Notes: generated from the sequence alone by a model not told the origin. Counted from the stretch's first letter, positions 36,486-45,637 are shown. The stretch is 64,000 nt of DNA from Actimicrobium sp047621345 (GCA_047621345.1 JBLHLW010000006.1:1-64000); one strand, 5' to 3'. Translations and numbers: made by a program.

Positions 36486-37160
36486 ATGACCACGACAACC
36501 CGACCATCCCGCCTTATAACAACCGCCTTCGTCACCTGCGCGATCGCCCTTGGCGGCTGCGCAGATATGTCCGGTACGCAGCGCGGTACCGCTACTGGTG
36601 CAGGAATCGGTGCCGGACTCGGTGCCATCCTCGGTGCCTCGACTGGCGGCGGCGGAGGTGGCCGCACTGCAGGCGGCGCCGTACTCGGTGCGGCGGCTGG
36701 GGCCGCACTCGGCAACGTCTGGTCAACCCGCATGGAAAACCAGAAGCGCGCGATGGAACAAGCCACACAGGGAACCGGCGTACAGGTCACCCAGACTGCC
36801 GACAACCGGCTCAAACTGGCCATTCCGAGCGACATTTCTTTCGATACCAACCGCTCGGATATCAAGCCGGATTTCCGTCCGGTACTGGACCGCTTCGCCA
36901 ACAGCCTTAACAGTAATGCAGCGACGGTCGTCACCATCATCGGCCACACCGACAGCACCGGTAGCGCAGCAATCAACAATCCGCTGTCGGTCGACCGCGC
37001 CAGCCGGACGCGCGACTATCTGACCAGCCGCGGCGTTGCACCCTACCGCTTCACCATCGAAGGTCGCGGCGACAGTGATCCGATCGCCTCCAATAATGAC
37101 AGCGATGGCCGCGCACGCAATCGGCGCGTTGAAATTTTTGTGGCTGAGCGACAGCAATAA
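36486..37160 (+). CDS. OmpA-family lipoprotein with glycine zipper (YiaD-like)
   Basis: Encodes 224 residues. A lipoprotein signal ends near ALGGC. A Gly-rich zipper segment follows (about 33-75, repeated GxGxG and GAAAGAALG) that can insert in or pair at the membrane. The C-terminal OmpA/MotB peptidoglycan-binding domain has TIIGHTDSTGSAAINNPLS near 155 and GRARNRRVEIFV at the end. It should tether the outer membrane to peptidoglycan. AAGGA lies 6 bases before the ATG. Confidence 0.92.
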   Translation: MTTTTRPSRLITTAFVTCAIALGGCADMSGTQRGTATGAGIGAGLGAILGASTGGGGGGRTAGGAVLGAAAGAALGNVWSTRMENQKRAMEQATQGTGVQVTQTADNRLKLAIPSDISFDTNRSDIKPDFRPVLDRFANSLNSNAATVVTIIGHTDSTGSAAINNPLSVDRASRTRDYLTSRGVAPYRFTIEGRGDSDPIASNNDSDGRARNRRVEIFVAERQQ

Positions 37161-37282
37161 CCGTCCGCCTGTTCCAGCGTACGTAGCGGTACGCACATCA
37201 CCATCATCTCTTTCGTGCATAAGCGGTATGGGCATGACACACTGCGGGCCAGCTTTCCCGCCCGCTCCATTTTTCTAATTGC

Positions 37283-39313
37283 ATGCTGAATTTACTTGAA
37301 CGTATTACCGCCCATCCTGCTAGCAATGACATGGGCGCGCTGTCTGAACTGGTCGCCCTGATCCGTCCGCCCAAACCAGATCAGGGCGCAGTGGCGACAT
37401 CCAGACTGCGCATGCTGATCCAGCTCATCAAAGGAAATCCGACGCACGCCGCAGCATTGCGGCACTACCTGCTGCACGTGCTATCGCAGCGCCGTCATAC
37501 GACCCTTTATACCGACACCGGCATTTTGCCAAGCGATGGCTTTTTTACTGAACTATTCCGGCGCTTGTCATTTCGTATCTTGCCCCCGGCCATCGACAGT
37601 TTGTACTTGAGCGACTGCCTCGATCGCATCCTGCGCGTGAATACCGACTATCAATGGCTCAGACTGATCGAGCCGGCCGACTGGCTAATGCTGTTCGATG
37701 TCATTGCCACGAGCGATGTGGCATCAACCGATACGGCACTGCGCAGTGCCGTCGTTGACCGCCGTCTGGCTCATGTCGAATTACTCGAAGCCATCCAGAC
37801 GTTGTCATACCGGATCAGCGCGATGGGACTGGAACCCTCGCTGGTGCGCATCCATCCCGATCTCGAAAAATTCGAATCGCCTTTTCTGGTCCAGAACGCC
37901 GAAGTCCATCGCTATCTGGCCAATGTATTACGCCAATCCGATGACGTGATGACACCGACAGACGATGCCGCCCACTTGCTGGTAATGCTGGAGCAATGCG
38001 ACAACATCATCGGACGCATCCGCAAAAATGCCGTGCATCGCGGCACTAGTGTTGCGCTGACCTATCTGTTGGTCCGACTGACTCAGAGTATCGACCGATT
38101 ACGCCGCTTGTTGATGTTAGTCGATCTGACACCCGCCAAGAGCACGCTGTCATGGACTCCCGAACGCCGCCAACTGGCCCTCGCGCTGGCGCTGGATCTG
38201 GCACAGGGACACAACCGAAAATACGCAGTCAGGGAACTGTTTTCGGCCAACATCAACCTGCTAGCACGCAATGTCACCGAAAACGCCAGCCATACTGGCG
38301 AACACTATATTGCCGATGACCGTCAGGCTTACGGCACGATGTTCCGTTCCTCGGCAGGTGCCGGCTTCCTCATCGCCTTCATGGCCCTAGTAAAAATTTT
38401 GCTGAGTTACCTGCGCAGCGCCCCCTTGGTCGAAGCCTTTCTATTCAGCCTGAATTATTCACTCGGCTTCATCCTGATCCATCTGTTGCACTTTACCGTC
38501 GCCACCAAGCAACCAGCGATGACGGCAGCCCGCATTGCAGCCGACCTGCATGCAAATGACAATCGCACGATTGGTATCGATAGCTTGGCCGACCTGATTG
38601 TCAAGGTGCTGCGCACTCAATTCATTGCCGTGGTCGGCAACCTGATGACGGTATTTCCGACTGCTCTGGCAATCTCCACGGTGTGGGTCGCGATCAACGG
38701 ACATCAACTGGTTTCACCGGACAAAGCACAGCACATGCTGCATGACATCAATCCATTCACCAGTCTGGCGTTATTTCATGCCGCAATCGCTGGGGTCTGC
38801 CTGTTTTTGGCCGGAATGATCTCGGGTTATTTCGACAACCGCGCGGTCTATACGTCGATGGCACAACGGATTTTGCAATTGCAGAGCTGGCGACGGGTGT
38901 TCGGCCCTGCACGTCATGCACGCGTCGCCGCCTACCTCGAAAAAAATCTGGGCGGACTCATGGGTAATCTTTTTTTTGGCCTGCTGCTCGGCTCAATAGG
39001 CACCTTCGGTCAGTTGACCGGTTTACCGGTGGATATACGCCACATTACTTTTTCAGCGGGCAATCTTGCCATTGCCTGGGTAGGGCTGGATTTTCAGGTC
39101 AGCGCGCAAGTCATGCTGACTTCGGTGTTTGGCATACTTTGTATTGGGACCGCAAATCTGCTGGTAAGCTTTGGGTTGGCGCTATTCGTCGCTTTGCGAT
39201 CCCGTCAGGTACAGTTCAGTCGGGGCGGCGCACTGGTCAAGGCGCTGTTATCGCGACTGGTTCAGCGTCCGCTGGATTTCTTTATTCCTCCAAAGAAAAG
39301 GACAACCCCTTAA
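37283..39313 (+). CDS. gcr: Gcr-type 'site-specific recombinase' membrane protein (COG4389)
   Basis: Encodes 676 residues. The N-terminal half is soluble and helical (LVALIRPPKPDQ, NADYQWLR-like). The C-terminal half (about 365-660) carries several long hydrophobic helices, for example GAGFLIAFMALVKILLSYL and SLALFHAAIAGVCLFLAGMI. It matches the Neisseria Gcr family, annotated as site-specific recombinase, but no integrase or resolvase catalytic motif is visible and the topology is that of an integral membrane protein. The recombinase name should be treated with doubt. A weak hairpin precedes the start. Confidence 0.8.
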   Translation: MLNLLERITAHPASNDMGALSELVALIRPPKPDQGAVATSRLRMLIQLIKGNPTHAAALRHYLLHVLSQRRHTTLYTDTGILPSDGFFTELFRRLSFRILPPAIDSLYLSDCLDRILRVNTDYQWLRLIEPADWLMLFDVIATSDVASTDTALRSAVVDRRLAHVELLEAIQTLSYRISAMGLEPSLVRIHPDLEKFESPFLVQNAEVHRYLANVLRQSDDVMTPTDDAAHLLVMLEQCDNIIGRIRKNAVHRGTSVALTYLLVRLTQSIDRLRRLLMLVDLTPAKSTLSWTPERRQLALALALDLAQGHNRKYAVRELFSANINLLARNVTENASHTGEHYIADDRQAYGTMFRSSAGAGFLIAFMALVKILLSYLRSAPLVEAFLFSLNYSLGFILIHLLHFTVATKQPAMTAARIAADLHANDNRTIGIDSLADLIVKVLRTQFIAVVGNLMTVFPTALAISTVWVAINGHQLVSPDKAQHMLHDINPFTSLALFHAAIAGVCLFLAGMISGYFDNRAVYTSMAQRILQLQSWRRVFGPARHARVAAYLEKNLGGLMGNLFFGLLLGSIGTFGQLTGLPVDIRHITFSAGNLAIAWVGLDFQVSAQVMLTSVFGILCIGTANLLVSFGLALFVALRSRQVQFSRGGALVKALLSRLVQRPLDFFIPPKKRTTP

Positions 39314-39347
39314 TGACCGTGGATAGAAACGAAAAAGGATGCTTCAC

Positions 39348-40592
39348 ATGCAAGTAGCGGTGATAGGCGGTGGTGTCGTCGGTGTCAGCACAGCGTATTT
39401 TCTCGCTGCTGCCGGCCACGAAGTCGCGCTGATCGAGCGACGCAGCAATGTCGCTGAAGAAGCCAGCTTCGGCAACTCCGGACTGGTCGCACCGGCGGCA
39501 TCGGCGCCATGGGCAACGCCCGGCATGCCAGGGAAAATTTTTGCACAACTGTTCAGGCAAGAGTCGCCGATGGTACTGCGCCGCCGGCTCGATCCGGCCC
39601 TGTGGCGCTGGGCGCGACGCTGGGTTGCCGAATGCGATGCGGAGCGCTTCCGTATCAACAAGCTGCGCCTCCAGCGCATCGGCTTTTACAGCCGTGAATT
39701 GCTCGAGCAATTGCGCCTGCACTACAAGATGGATTACGAGCAGACAGTGGGGCATTTACAACTGTTCCGTGGTGCCCGCGACGTGCTGCTAGCGCAACCA
39801 CTGCTGACCTTGCTGGCAGAAATGGAAATTCCCCACCACATTCTGGACGGCGAAGCAGCGCGCCTGCTGGAGCCAGCCTTGCACGCCGCAACGCCATTGA
39901 CTGCGGCACTTCATTTTCCGCAAGACGAAGCCGGTAATTGCGCCCTTTTTGCCAAGCAACTGAAAACCATCGCCCAGTCAATCGGCGTGACGTTTTTGTT
40001 TGGTAAATCCGTCGACCGCGTTGAGCGCATCGACCAACGCGTCGCCTTGCACATGGAGGGGACGAGTTTTACCGCCGACGCCGTTGTGCTGGCCGCCGGC
40101 ATTGAAAATCCGACCTTGCTGCATGCCCTTGGCGTACGGTTGCCCGCCCTGCCAGTGCAAGGCTACAGCGCCACTTGCAGCATCCGTGATTTCGATGAAG
40201 CGCCCTTGGCCGCGCTGACCGATGACACCTACAAGACCACCATCACACGCTTTGGCAATCGCATACGCGTCGCTGGCGTGCTCGATCCGGGGGCTCGTTC
40301 ACCGGAAGTCCCGGAAGCTGCACAGCGTACCTTGCGCAAAGTCGCGACCGACTGGTTCCCGAATGCCAGCAATTACAACAACGCTACGCTCTGGAGCGGC
40401 TTGCGCACGATGCTGCCCGATGGTGTACCTGTCATGGGAGCGACACCTGTTCGCAATGTCTACCTCGCCCTCGATGATGGTTCCAGTGGCTGGACCACCG
40501 CACTTGGCACCGGCAAAATCCTGTGTGACCTGGTATCGGGTCGAACGCCGGATATTGATCTCGATGGCCTGACGCTGTCGCGTTTTGGCTGA
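39348..40592 (+). CDS. dadA: D-amino-acid dehydrogenase-like FAD oxidoreductase
   Basis: Encodes 414 residues of the DAO family. The N-terminal dinucleotide-binding motif is AVIGGGVVGVSTAYFL, with SGLVAPAASAPWATPG downstream as in DadA, and GWTTALGTGKILCDLVSG at the C-terminus. DadA oxidises D-amino acids to keto acids and passes electrons to the respiratory chain. AAAGGA lies about 8 bases before the ATG at 39348; the upstream ATG at 39339 has no spacing to it. The gene nnr starts 5 bases after its stop, suggesting an operon. Confidence 0.85.
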   Translation: MQVAVIGGGVVGVSTAYFLAAAGHEVALIERRSNVAEEASFGNSGLVAPAASAPWATPGMPGKIFAQLFRQESPMVLRRRLDPALWRWARRWVAECDAERFRINKLRLQRIGFYSRELLEQLRLHYKMDYEQTVGHLQLFRGARDVLLAQPLLTLLAEMEIPHHILDGEAARLLEPALHAATPLTAALHFPQDEAGNCALFAKQLKTIAQSIGVTFLFGKSVDRVERIDQRVALHMEGTSFTADAVVLAAGIENPTLLHALGVRLPALPVQGYSATCSIRDFDEAPLAALTDDTYKTTITRFGNRIRVAGVLDPGARSPEVPEAAQRTLRKVATDWFPNASNYNNATLWSGLRTMLPDGVPVMGATPVRNVYLALDDGSSGWTTALGTGKILCDLVSGRTPDIDLDGLTLSRFG

Positions 40593-40596
40593 CCTC

Positions 40597-42141
40597 ATGC
40601 ACCCACTCTACAGCGTCAGCGCCATCCGCCAAATCGAACAAGCTGCGCTGCAGCACGTTCCCGCCGGCACCTTGATGCAGAGGGCCGGACTGGCGACCGC
40701 CACTACCGCGCTATCCTTGCTCACCGTGCCACCGGGCGCCGCCACCATCCTGATCCTTGCAGGCCCGGGCAACAACGGTGGCGATGCGCTCGAGGCGGCG
40801 ATACGACTGGTGGAGGCAGGCGCGAGCGTCTACGTCCACCTCTGTGCCGACCCCGAACGACTGCCGACTGATGCACGACAGGCACTGCTGCGGGCACAGC
40901 AAACTCCCGTTGTCTTCATTGATACCGTGCCGGCACATCACTGGTCACTAGTCATCGACGGCTTGTTCGGTATTGGCTTGACGCGCGCCATCGACGGTGC
41001 TGCCGCCGACCTGATCCGCGCAATCAACCGACTCGACCTCAATGTACTGGCCATCGATGTCCCGAGCGGACTGGATGCCGACAGCGGCGCGCTGATCGGC
41101 GGCGTGGCTGTCCGCGCTAATTACACGATTACCTTTATCGGCGACAAGCCGGGCTTGCACACCCTTGACGGGCGCGAGCAAGCCGGCACGGTCATTGTCG
41201 ACACCCTAGGTATCGACGCTGCGCTCTACCCGGCTTGTGCGCTGGAGTTGTCTGGCCCGGCACTATTTGCCACCGCCATCCGGCCGCGCTCACATGCTTC
41301 CCACAAAGGCAGCTATGGGGATGTCATGGTGGTCGGTGGCGCTGATGGCATGACCGGAGCCGCCCTTCTTGCAGCACGCTGCGCCCTGTTTGCCGGCGCC
41401 GGCAAGGTCCATGTCGCATTCATCGGTGCGGTACCAGCCTACGATGCGCTGCATCCGGAACTGATGTGCCGCAGTGCCAGCGGCGCCGACTTCGGCAAGG
41501 CAGTGCTGGTGGCGGGACCAGGACTGGGTAACAGCGCAGCAGCCGCAGCACTGCTGCACGGTGTCTTGCAAAGCAGTCGCCCGCTCGTGCTGGATGCCGA
41601 TGCATTGAACCTCATGTCGGCCGATCCGGCGTTGCAGCAGCGGGTTGCCGTGCATCCGGCGCCGGTACTGCTAACGCCGCATCCGCTAGAAGCAGCGCGT
41701 TTGCTCGGTTGTCCGGTTGCACAGGTGCAGAGCAACCGCACCGCGGCCGCCACAGCGCTCGCAACACGCTTGCAGAGCATCGTGATACTCAAAGGTTCTG
41801 GCAGCATCATCGCCCGGCCGGATGGGCACATGGCTGTCAATGCGAGTGGCAACCCGGCGCTAGCTAGTGGCGGCACCGGTGATGTTCTGGCTGGCTTATG
41901 CGGCGCTTTGCTGGCACAAGGGTGGCCGGCCTGGGAGGCGGCCACCGGCGCAACCTGGCTACATGGTCACGCTGCTGATGTGCTGGTGCGGGATGGCCAC
42001 GGTCCGGTTGGACTGACTGCCAGTGAATTGACGTTGCAGATACGGCGTGAAATCAATCGTCTCAAACCGACTCTTCAAAACAATACGGCAACGGTCATCA
42101 AGCCAGCGCTTGCACAACCATCTGACCGGCTGCGATCGTAA
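40597..42141 (+). CDS. nnr: bifunctional NAD(P)H-hydrate epimerase/dehydratase
   Basis: Encodes 514 residues: an N-terminal YjeF_N epimerase domain (GPGNNGGDALEAA near 55, AIDVPSGLDADSG near 155) fused to a C-terminal ADP-dependent dehydratase (HKGSYGDVMVVGG near 230, GGTGDVLAGLCGALLAQG near 428). It repairs NADHX and NADPHX formed by hydration of the nicotinamide cofactors. The start is the ATG at 40597, 5 bases past the dadA-like stop. Its 3' end overlaps the tail of ybbA on the other strand by 44 bases. Confidence 0.95.
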   Translation: MHPLYSVSAIRQIEQAALQHVPAGTLMQRAGLATATTALSLLTVPPGAATILILAGPGNNGGDALEAAIRLVEAGASVYVHLCADPERLPTDARQALLRAQQTPVVFIDTVPAHHWSLVIDGLFGIGLTRAIDGAAADLIRAINRLDLNVLAIDVPSGLDADSGALIGGVAVRANYTITFIGDKPGLHTLDGREQAGTVIVDTLGIDAALYPACALELSGPALFATAIRPRSHASHKGSYGDVMVVGGADGMTGAALLAARCALFAGAGKVHVAFIGAVPAYDALHPELMCRSASGADFGKAVLVAGPGLGNSAAAAALLHGVLQSSRPLVLDADALNLMSADPALQQRVAVHPAPVLLTPHPLEAARLLGCPVAQVQSNRTAAATALATRLQSIVILKGSGSIIARPDGHMAVNASGNPALASGGTGDVLAGLCGALLAQGWPAWEAATGATWLHGHAADVLVRDGHGPVGLTASELTLQIRREINRLKPTLQNNTATVIKPALAQPSDRLRS

Positions 42142-42826
42142 TCGTACTGCCGCAGCGTGCTGCGATCTGACGGTCATGCGTTACCAGCACCAATGTTGAT
42201 TTGCGCTCGCGGTTGAGTTCGAACATCAGGTCGATAACAGCGTCGCCGGTGGCGGCGTCCAAGCTGCCGGTCGGCTCGTCGGCAAATAGTAGCGGCGGCT
42301 CGGTCACGAATGCCCGCGCCAGTGCGACGCGTTGCTGCTCGCCACCAGACATAAATTTGGGATAGTGGCGCAGTCGGCTGTCCAGACCAACACGGCCCAG
42401 CATCGCGGCAGCCTTGTCTCTGGCGTTATCGTCACCACGTAACTCGAGTGGCAACATCACGTTTTCGAGTGCTGTCAGATGCCCAAGCAGCTGGAAAGAC
42501 TGGAACACGAAGCCCAGTTTAGCCATGCGGACGCCGGCTCGGCCATCTTCATCGAGGGCAAACAGGTCTACTCCATCAAGAAAAATGGTGCCGCTAGTCG
42601 GTGTATCAAGCCCAGCCATCAGGCCGAGCAGCGTTGACTTTCCTGAGCCGGAAGCACCGACAATAGCGAGCGTTGCACCAGCTGGCACGGTAAAATCGAT
42701 GCCATCGAGTATGGTCAACTCACCGGTCGCATCGGCGACCCGCTTGGTCAACCGCTTGGCTTCGATAGCAAGTGGTACAGCAGAGGCAACATTCTGGTCA
42801 ACATTCATATTGGAAAATTCAGGCAT
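42098..42826 (-). CDS. ybbA: YbbA-type ABC transporter ATP-binding protein
   Basis: Encodes 242 residues of the LolD/MacB-type ATPase group. The Walker A motif is VGASGSGKSTLL near 57, the signature MSGGEQQRVALARA near 155 and Walker B LLFADEPTGSLD near 175. In E. coli ybbA is divergent from tesA and next to the permease gene ybbP; here tesA is divergent but no FtsX-like permease is adjacent. The ATG at 42826 shares bases with the tesA ATG. An alternative ATG at 42808 exists, and neither has a clear Shine-Dalgarno. Confidence 0.9.
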   Translation of the reverse strand: MPEFSNMNVDQNVASAVPLAIEAKRLTKRVADATGELTILDGIDFTVPAGATLAIVGASGSGKSTLLGLMAGLDTPTSGTIFLDGVDLFALDEDGRAGVRMAKLGFVFQSFQLLGHLTALENVMLPLELRGDDNARDKAAAMLGRVGLDSRLRHYPKFMSGGEQQRVALARAFVTEPPLLFADEPTGSLDAATGDAVIDLMFELNRERKSTLVLVTHDRQIAARCGSTITIAAGQMVVQALA

Positions 42827-43475
42827 GCGTAAAGAGTCAGTGAGAAATTGGGGAGTAGCAAAGTGGGCACGCGTGGCGGTAATGGTAACCGTTGCGATGT
42901 GTACGTCAGCCGCTTATTCTGCATCAAAAACAGTGCTTGTGCTTGGCGACAGTCTGTCGGCCGAATATGGGTTGGCGCGTGGTGAAGGCTGGGTCGCCCT
43001 GCTAGAACAACGCCTGAAAGACGCCGGGATCGATGCCACTTTGGTTAATGCCAGCATCAGCGGCGAAACAACCAGCGGTGGCATCACCCGATTGCCGGCC
43101 CTGCTCAGCAAAAACCAGCCAGCCATCGTTGTGGTTGAACTTGGTGCCAATGACGGCTTGCGCGGACTGGCCCTTGGCGATACTCGGAAAAACCTGCGTA
43201 ACATCATCAATGCAGCCCAAAAATCCAACGCCCGGGTCGTGCTGGTCGGTATGCAATTGCCGCCCAATTACGGTACCGATTACACCAAACGTTTCGCCGC
43301 GATTTTTCCGACACTAGCTAAAGAAACCAAGTCGGCACTGGTACCGTTCATGCTGGACGGCGTGGTCAGTCAGCCGCTCTTATTCCAGGCTGACCGCATC
43401 CATCCGACCGCACAAGCGCATCCGATCATCCTCGACACGATCTGGCCGCATCTCAAGCCCCTTTTAAGCAAATAA
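42825..43475 (+). CDS. tesA: TesA-type SGNH esterase / lysophospholipase L1
   Basis: Encodes 216 residues. A signal peptide covers about residues 1-32 (basic n-region, then VAVMVTVAMCTSAAYSA). The SGNH block I is VLGDSLSAEYGL near 40, block III VELGANDGLRG, and block V DRIHPTAQAH with the catalytic Asp and His. It is a periplasmic acyl-thioesterase, protease and lysophospholipase in E. coli. The ATG at 42825 lies within GCATGC, overlapping the ybbA start, so the tesA promoter must lie inside ybbA coding sequence. Confidence 0.92.
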   Translation: MRKESVRNWGVAKWARVAVMVTVAMCTSAAYSASKTVLVLGDSLSAEYGLARGEGWVALLEQRLKDAGIDATLVNASISGETTSGGITRLPALLSKNQPAIVVVELGANDGLRGLALGDTRKNLRNIINAAQKSNARVVLVGMQLPPNYGTDYTKRFAAIFPTLAKETKSALVPFMLDGVVSQPLLFQADRIHPTAQAHPIILDTIWPHLKPLLSK

Positions 43476-43479
43476 ATCC

Positions 43480-44538
43480 ATGAAGTATCCCGCCCTGCTC
43501 CCCTTTGCCGAACTGTTACCGCAGTTGGCACAGTTCGACGCCATTATCGATGTCCGCAGTCCCGGTGAGTTTGCCGAAGACCATTTGCCTGGGGCTATCA
43601 ACTGCCCCGTGCTCGATGATGCCGAGCGCATCCGGATCGGCACTTTGTACAAGCAAGTCAATGCATTTGAAGCGAAGAAGGCCGGGGCGGCTTTGGTCGC
43701 CCACAACATCGGTCGGCACATCGACAACCTATTTTTTGACAAACCGAAAGATTGGAAGCCTTTGGTCTATTGCTGGCGTGGCGGCAACCGCAGCGGTGCG
43801 CTCACGCACATCCTGGCCAAGATCGGTTGGCCGGCGATCCAGTTAGACGGCGGCTACAAGGAATTCCGCCGATACGTCAACACCAGCCTACCGGCGCTGG
43901 CGTCGCGCCTGCAGTATCGCGTTGTGTGCGGCACCACTGGCAGCGGCAAGAGCCGTTTGCTGCAAACGCTGGCAGCACAAGGTGCGCAGGTACTGGACCT
44001 CGAACAACTGGCCGAACACCGTGGCTCAGTGCTTGGTGGCTGGCCCAGCGCGCCGCAACCCAGCCAAAAAATGTTCGAAACCCGACTATGGCAGGCGCTG
44101 CGCAACTTCGACCCTGCGCGCGAGGTCTTCGTCGAATCCGAAAGCAAGAAGGTCGGCAATGTCCGCGTGCCGGAAGATTTGATGGAACGCATCCGTGCTT
44201 CGCCATGCATCGCGCTGGGATTGGCGCAGCCGCACAGGGTGCAATTGCTGATGGATGAATATGACAACTTCGTCGATGCGCCCGACACGTTGGCCGAGCA
44301 ACTCGAATGTTTGGTAACGATGTATGGCAAGGAACGCATCAGCCTGTGGCAAGCAATGGCGCGTGATGGCCATCTGCCGTTGCTGGTTGACGAACTGCTG
44401 GTGCAGCACTACGACCCGGCCTATCTGAAATCCATCGAGCGCAATTTCAGTCAGTACACCCAAGCAATCAAGCTGGATTTGCCGGACATTTCTCCGGCAG
44501 CTTTTGATGCAGCAGCACGCCAGTTGCATCCTGCCTGA
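43480..44538 (+). CDS. mnmH: tRNA 2-selenouridine synthase MnmH (SelU)
   Basis: Encodes 352 residues: an N-terminal rhodanese domain (IDVRSPGEFAEDHLPGAIN, active-site region VYCWRGGNRSG with Cys near 97) and a C-terminal P-loop domain (GTTGSGKSRLLQTL near 150). It converts 2-thiouridine at the tRNA wobble position to 2-selenouridine through a geranylated intermediate, using selenophosphate. The ATG follows the tesA stop by 4 bases. No selD is in the window. Confidence 0.94.
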   Translation: MKYPALLPFAELLPQLAQFDAIIDVRSPGEFAEDHLPGAINCPVLDDAERIRIGTLYKQVNAFEAKKAGAALVAHNIGRHIDNLFFDKPKDWKPLVYCWRGGNRSGALTHILAKIGWPAIQLDGGYKEFRRYVNTSLPALASRLQYRVVCGTTGSGKSRLLQTLAAQGAQVLDLEQLAEHRGSVLGGWPSAPQPSQKMFETRLWQALRNFDPAREVFVESESKKVGNVRVPEDLMERIRASPCIALGLAQPHRVQLLMDEYDNFVDAPDTLAEQLECLVTMYGKERISLWQAMARDGHLPLLVDELLVQHYDPAYLKSIERNFSQYTQAIKLDLPDISPAAFDAAARQLHPA

Positions 44539-44544
44539 CAACGT

Positions 44545-45501
44545 TCAAGCCAGAATCAAGGCCAGATCCGGGTCGATCTGGCGCGCTGATATCGATGCGA
44601 TCATCGTCGATTGTAGCGACGGCAGAGACCCACCGGCGCGATAGTGGAAACTGACCTGCAGCACGTCGCCCGCGACAACATCGACTGGCTCGTTGAGCGG
44701 CAAGATCATGTAATTATTGAGCCAGTCGATCGTCGATTGTTCGTCGACCAGTACGGCAAGGATATTCTTGGTAATGAAACGCAATGAGGACACAGTGCCA
44801 CTGTGCGCCATCGTGAACTGGCCGCTCCAACTGATCAGCGGATCCACGTCAGCCTGAAAATCTAGCATGCTATAGACCTGCGGCTCTGCCAGTTCGATCG
44901 TGTCGTCGGCCTCCCGCGTGAGCTCACGGAATTGCACGATTGGGGCATTGAAACCTTCGAAATCGTAGTCCAGTTGCAGCGGTTGCACCGCCATGATGAC
45001 GGCATCCGGCACAAATAGCGGAAGCGGTCCGCCGAAGCGAGCCAGGTAACGCTGTTTAAACGACATCATCATGTCGACCTGTTTTTCTCGCAGCATCCCG
45101 GCATGAATCATTTCGCAGATCACTACGTCGACCGGTTCCGGTGGCAAGTAGACGAACGCATCCGCCTGAATGACCTCAACTTTGTGACCATGCTGATTGC
45201 GCGACAGTAGCCGACGCGCCTCAGCGACCATGTCCGGATTGAGTTCGACGCACCAGACTTTTTCGGCTGCTGCAGCAGCAAAAAAGGACAACACACCGGT
45301 GCCGCCTCCCAACTCCAGGACTTTTGCCCCAGAAAATACAACGGCGTTGATCGCCGCCTTGAAATTTTTCATCCGGCGCTGGTCCATCAACATGTTGTGA
45401 TGGTATTGCAATGGAATGAATTGCCCTAAGTAAGAACTTTCGATTTCCCGTTCGATCAACGTCGGTAAGTCCTGTCTGTTTAGCGCATTACGATCATCCA
45501 T
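44545..45501 (-). CDS. PRMT-like class I SAM-dependent methyltransferase
   Basis: Encodes 318 residues from the ATG at 45501, with GGGGA 6 bases upstream. The SAM-binding motif I is VLELGGGTGVLSFFAA near 85, followed by VELNPDMV and an acidic loop DVVICEMIHAGMLREKQ that resembles the double-E loop of protein arginine methyltransferases. A C-terminal beta-rich part (about 185-318) also fits PRMT architecture. The upstream part RRMKNFKAAIN recalls the PRMT YxxM(L)xDxxR region. The substrate is unknown and protein methylation is an inference. It is convergent with mnmH, 6 bases between stops. Confidence 0.72.
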   Translation of the reverse strand: MDDRNALNRQDLPTLIEREIESSYLGQFIPLQYHHNMLMDQRRMKNFKAAINAVVFSGAKVLELGGGTGVLSFFAAAAAEKVWCVELNPDMVAEARRLLSRNQHGHKVEVIQADAFVYLPPEPVDVVICEMIHAGMLREKQVDMMMSFKQRYLARFGGPLPLFVPDAVIMAVQPLQLDYDFEGFNAPIVQFRELTREADDTIELAEPQVYSMLDFQADVDPLISWSGQFTMAHSGTVSSLRFITKNILAVLVDEQSTIDWLNNYMILPLNEPVDVVAGDVLQVSFHYRAGGSLPSLQSTMIASISARQIDPDLALILA

Positions 45502-45637
45502 GACATTCCCCGAGTCGATTTTGTGAGAAGAAGCGTTTTTTTGCATCTTTCTGCATTTATTCGTTACGGATGGAACATAGACTAAAGTACCCCGGAAGTA
45601 CACAAAGTTTCTATAGTGCATTGAAAAAACGATAACC

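Noticed and set aside
36152..36979. 275-codon minus-strand frame over the stress genes
   Set aside because: It runs antisense across two well-supported plus-strand genes and is Pro/Ala/Ser low-complexity text.
42414..42824. Extension of tesA upstream over ybbA
   Set aside because: The extra residues are antisense to ybbA; the signal peptide begins right after the ATG at 42825.
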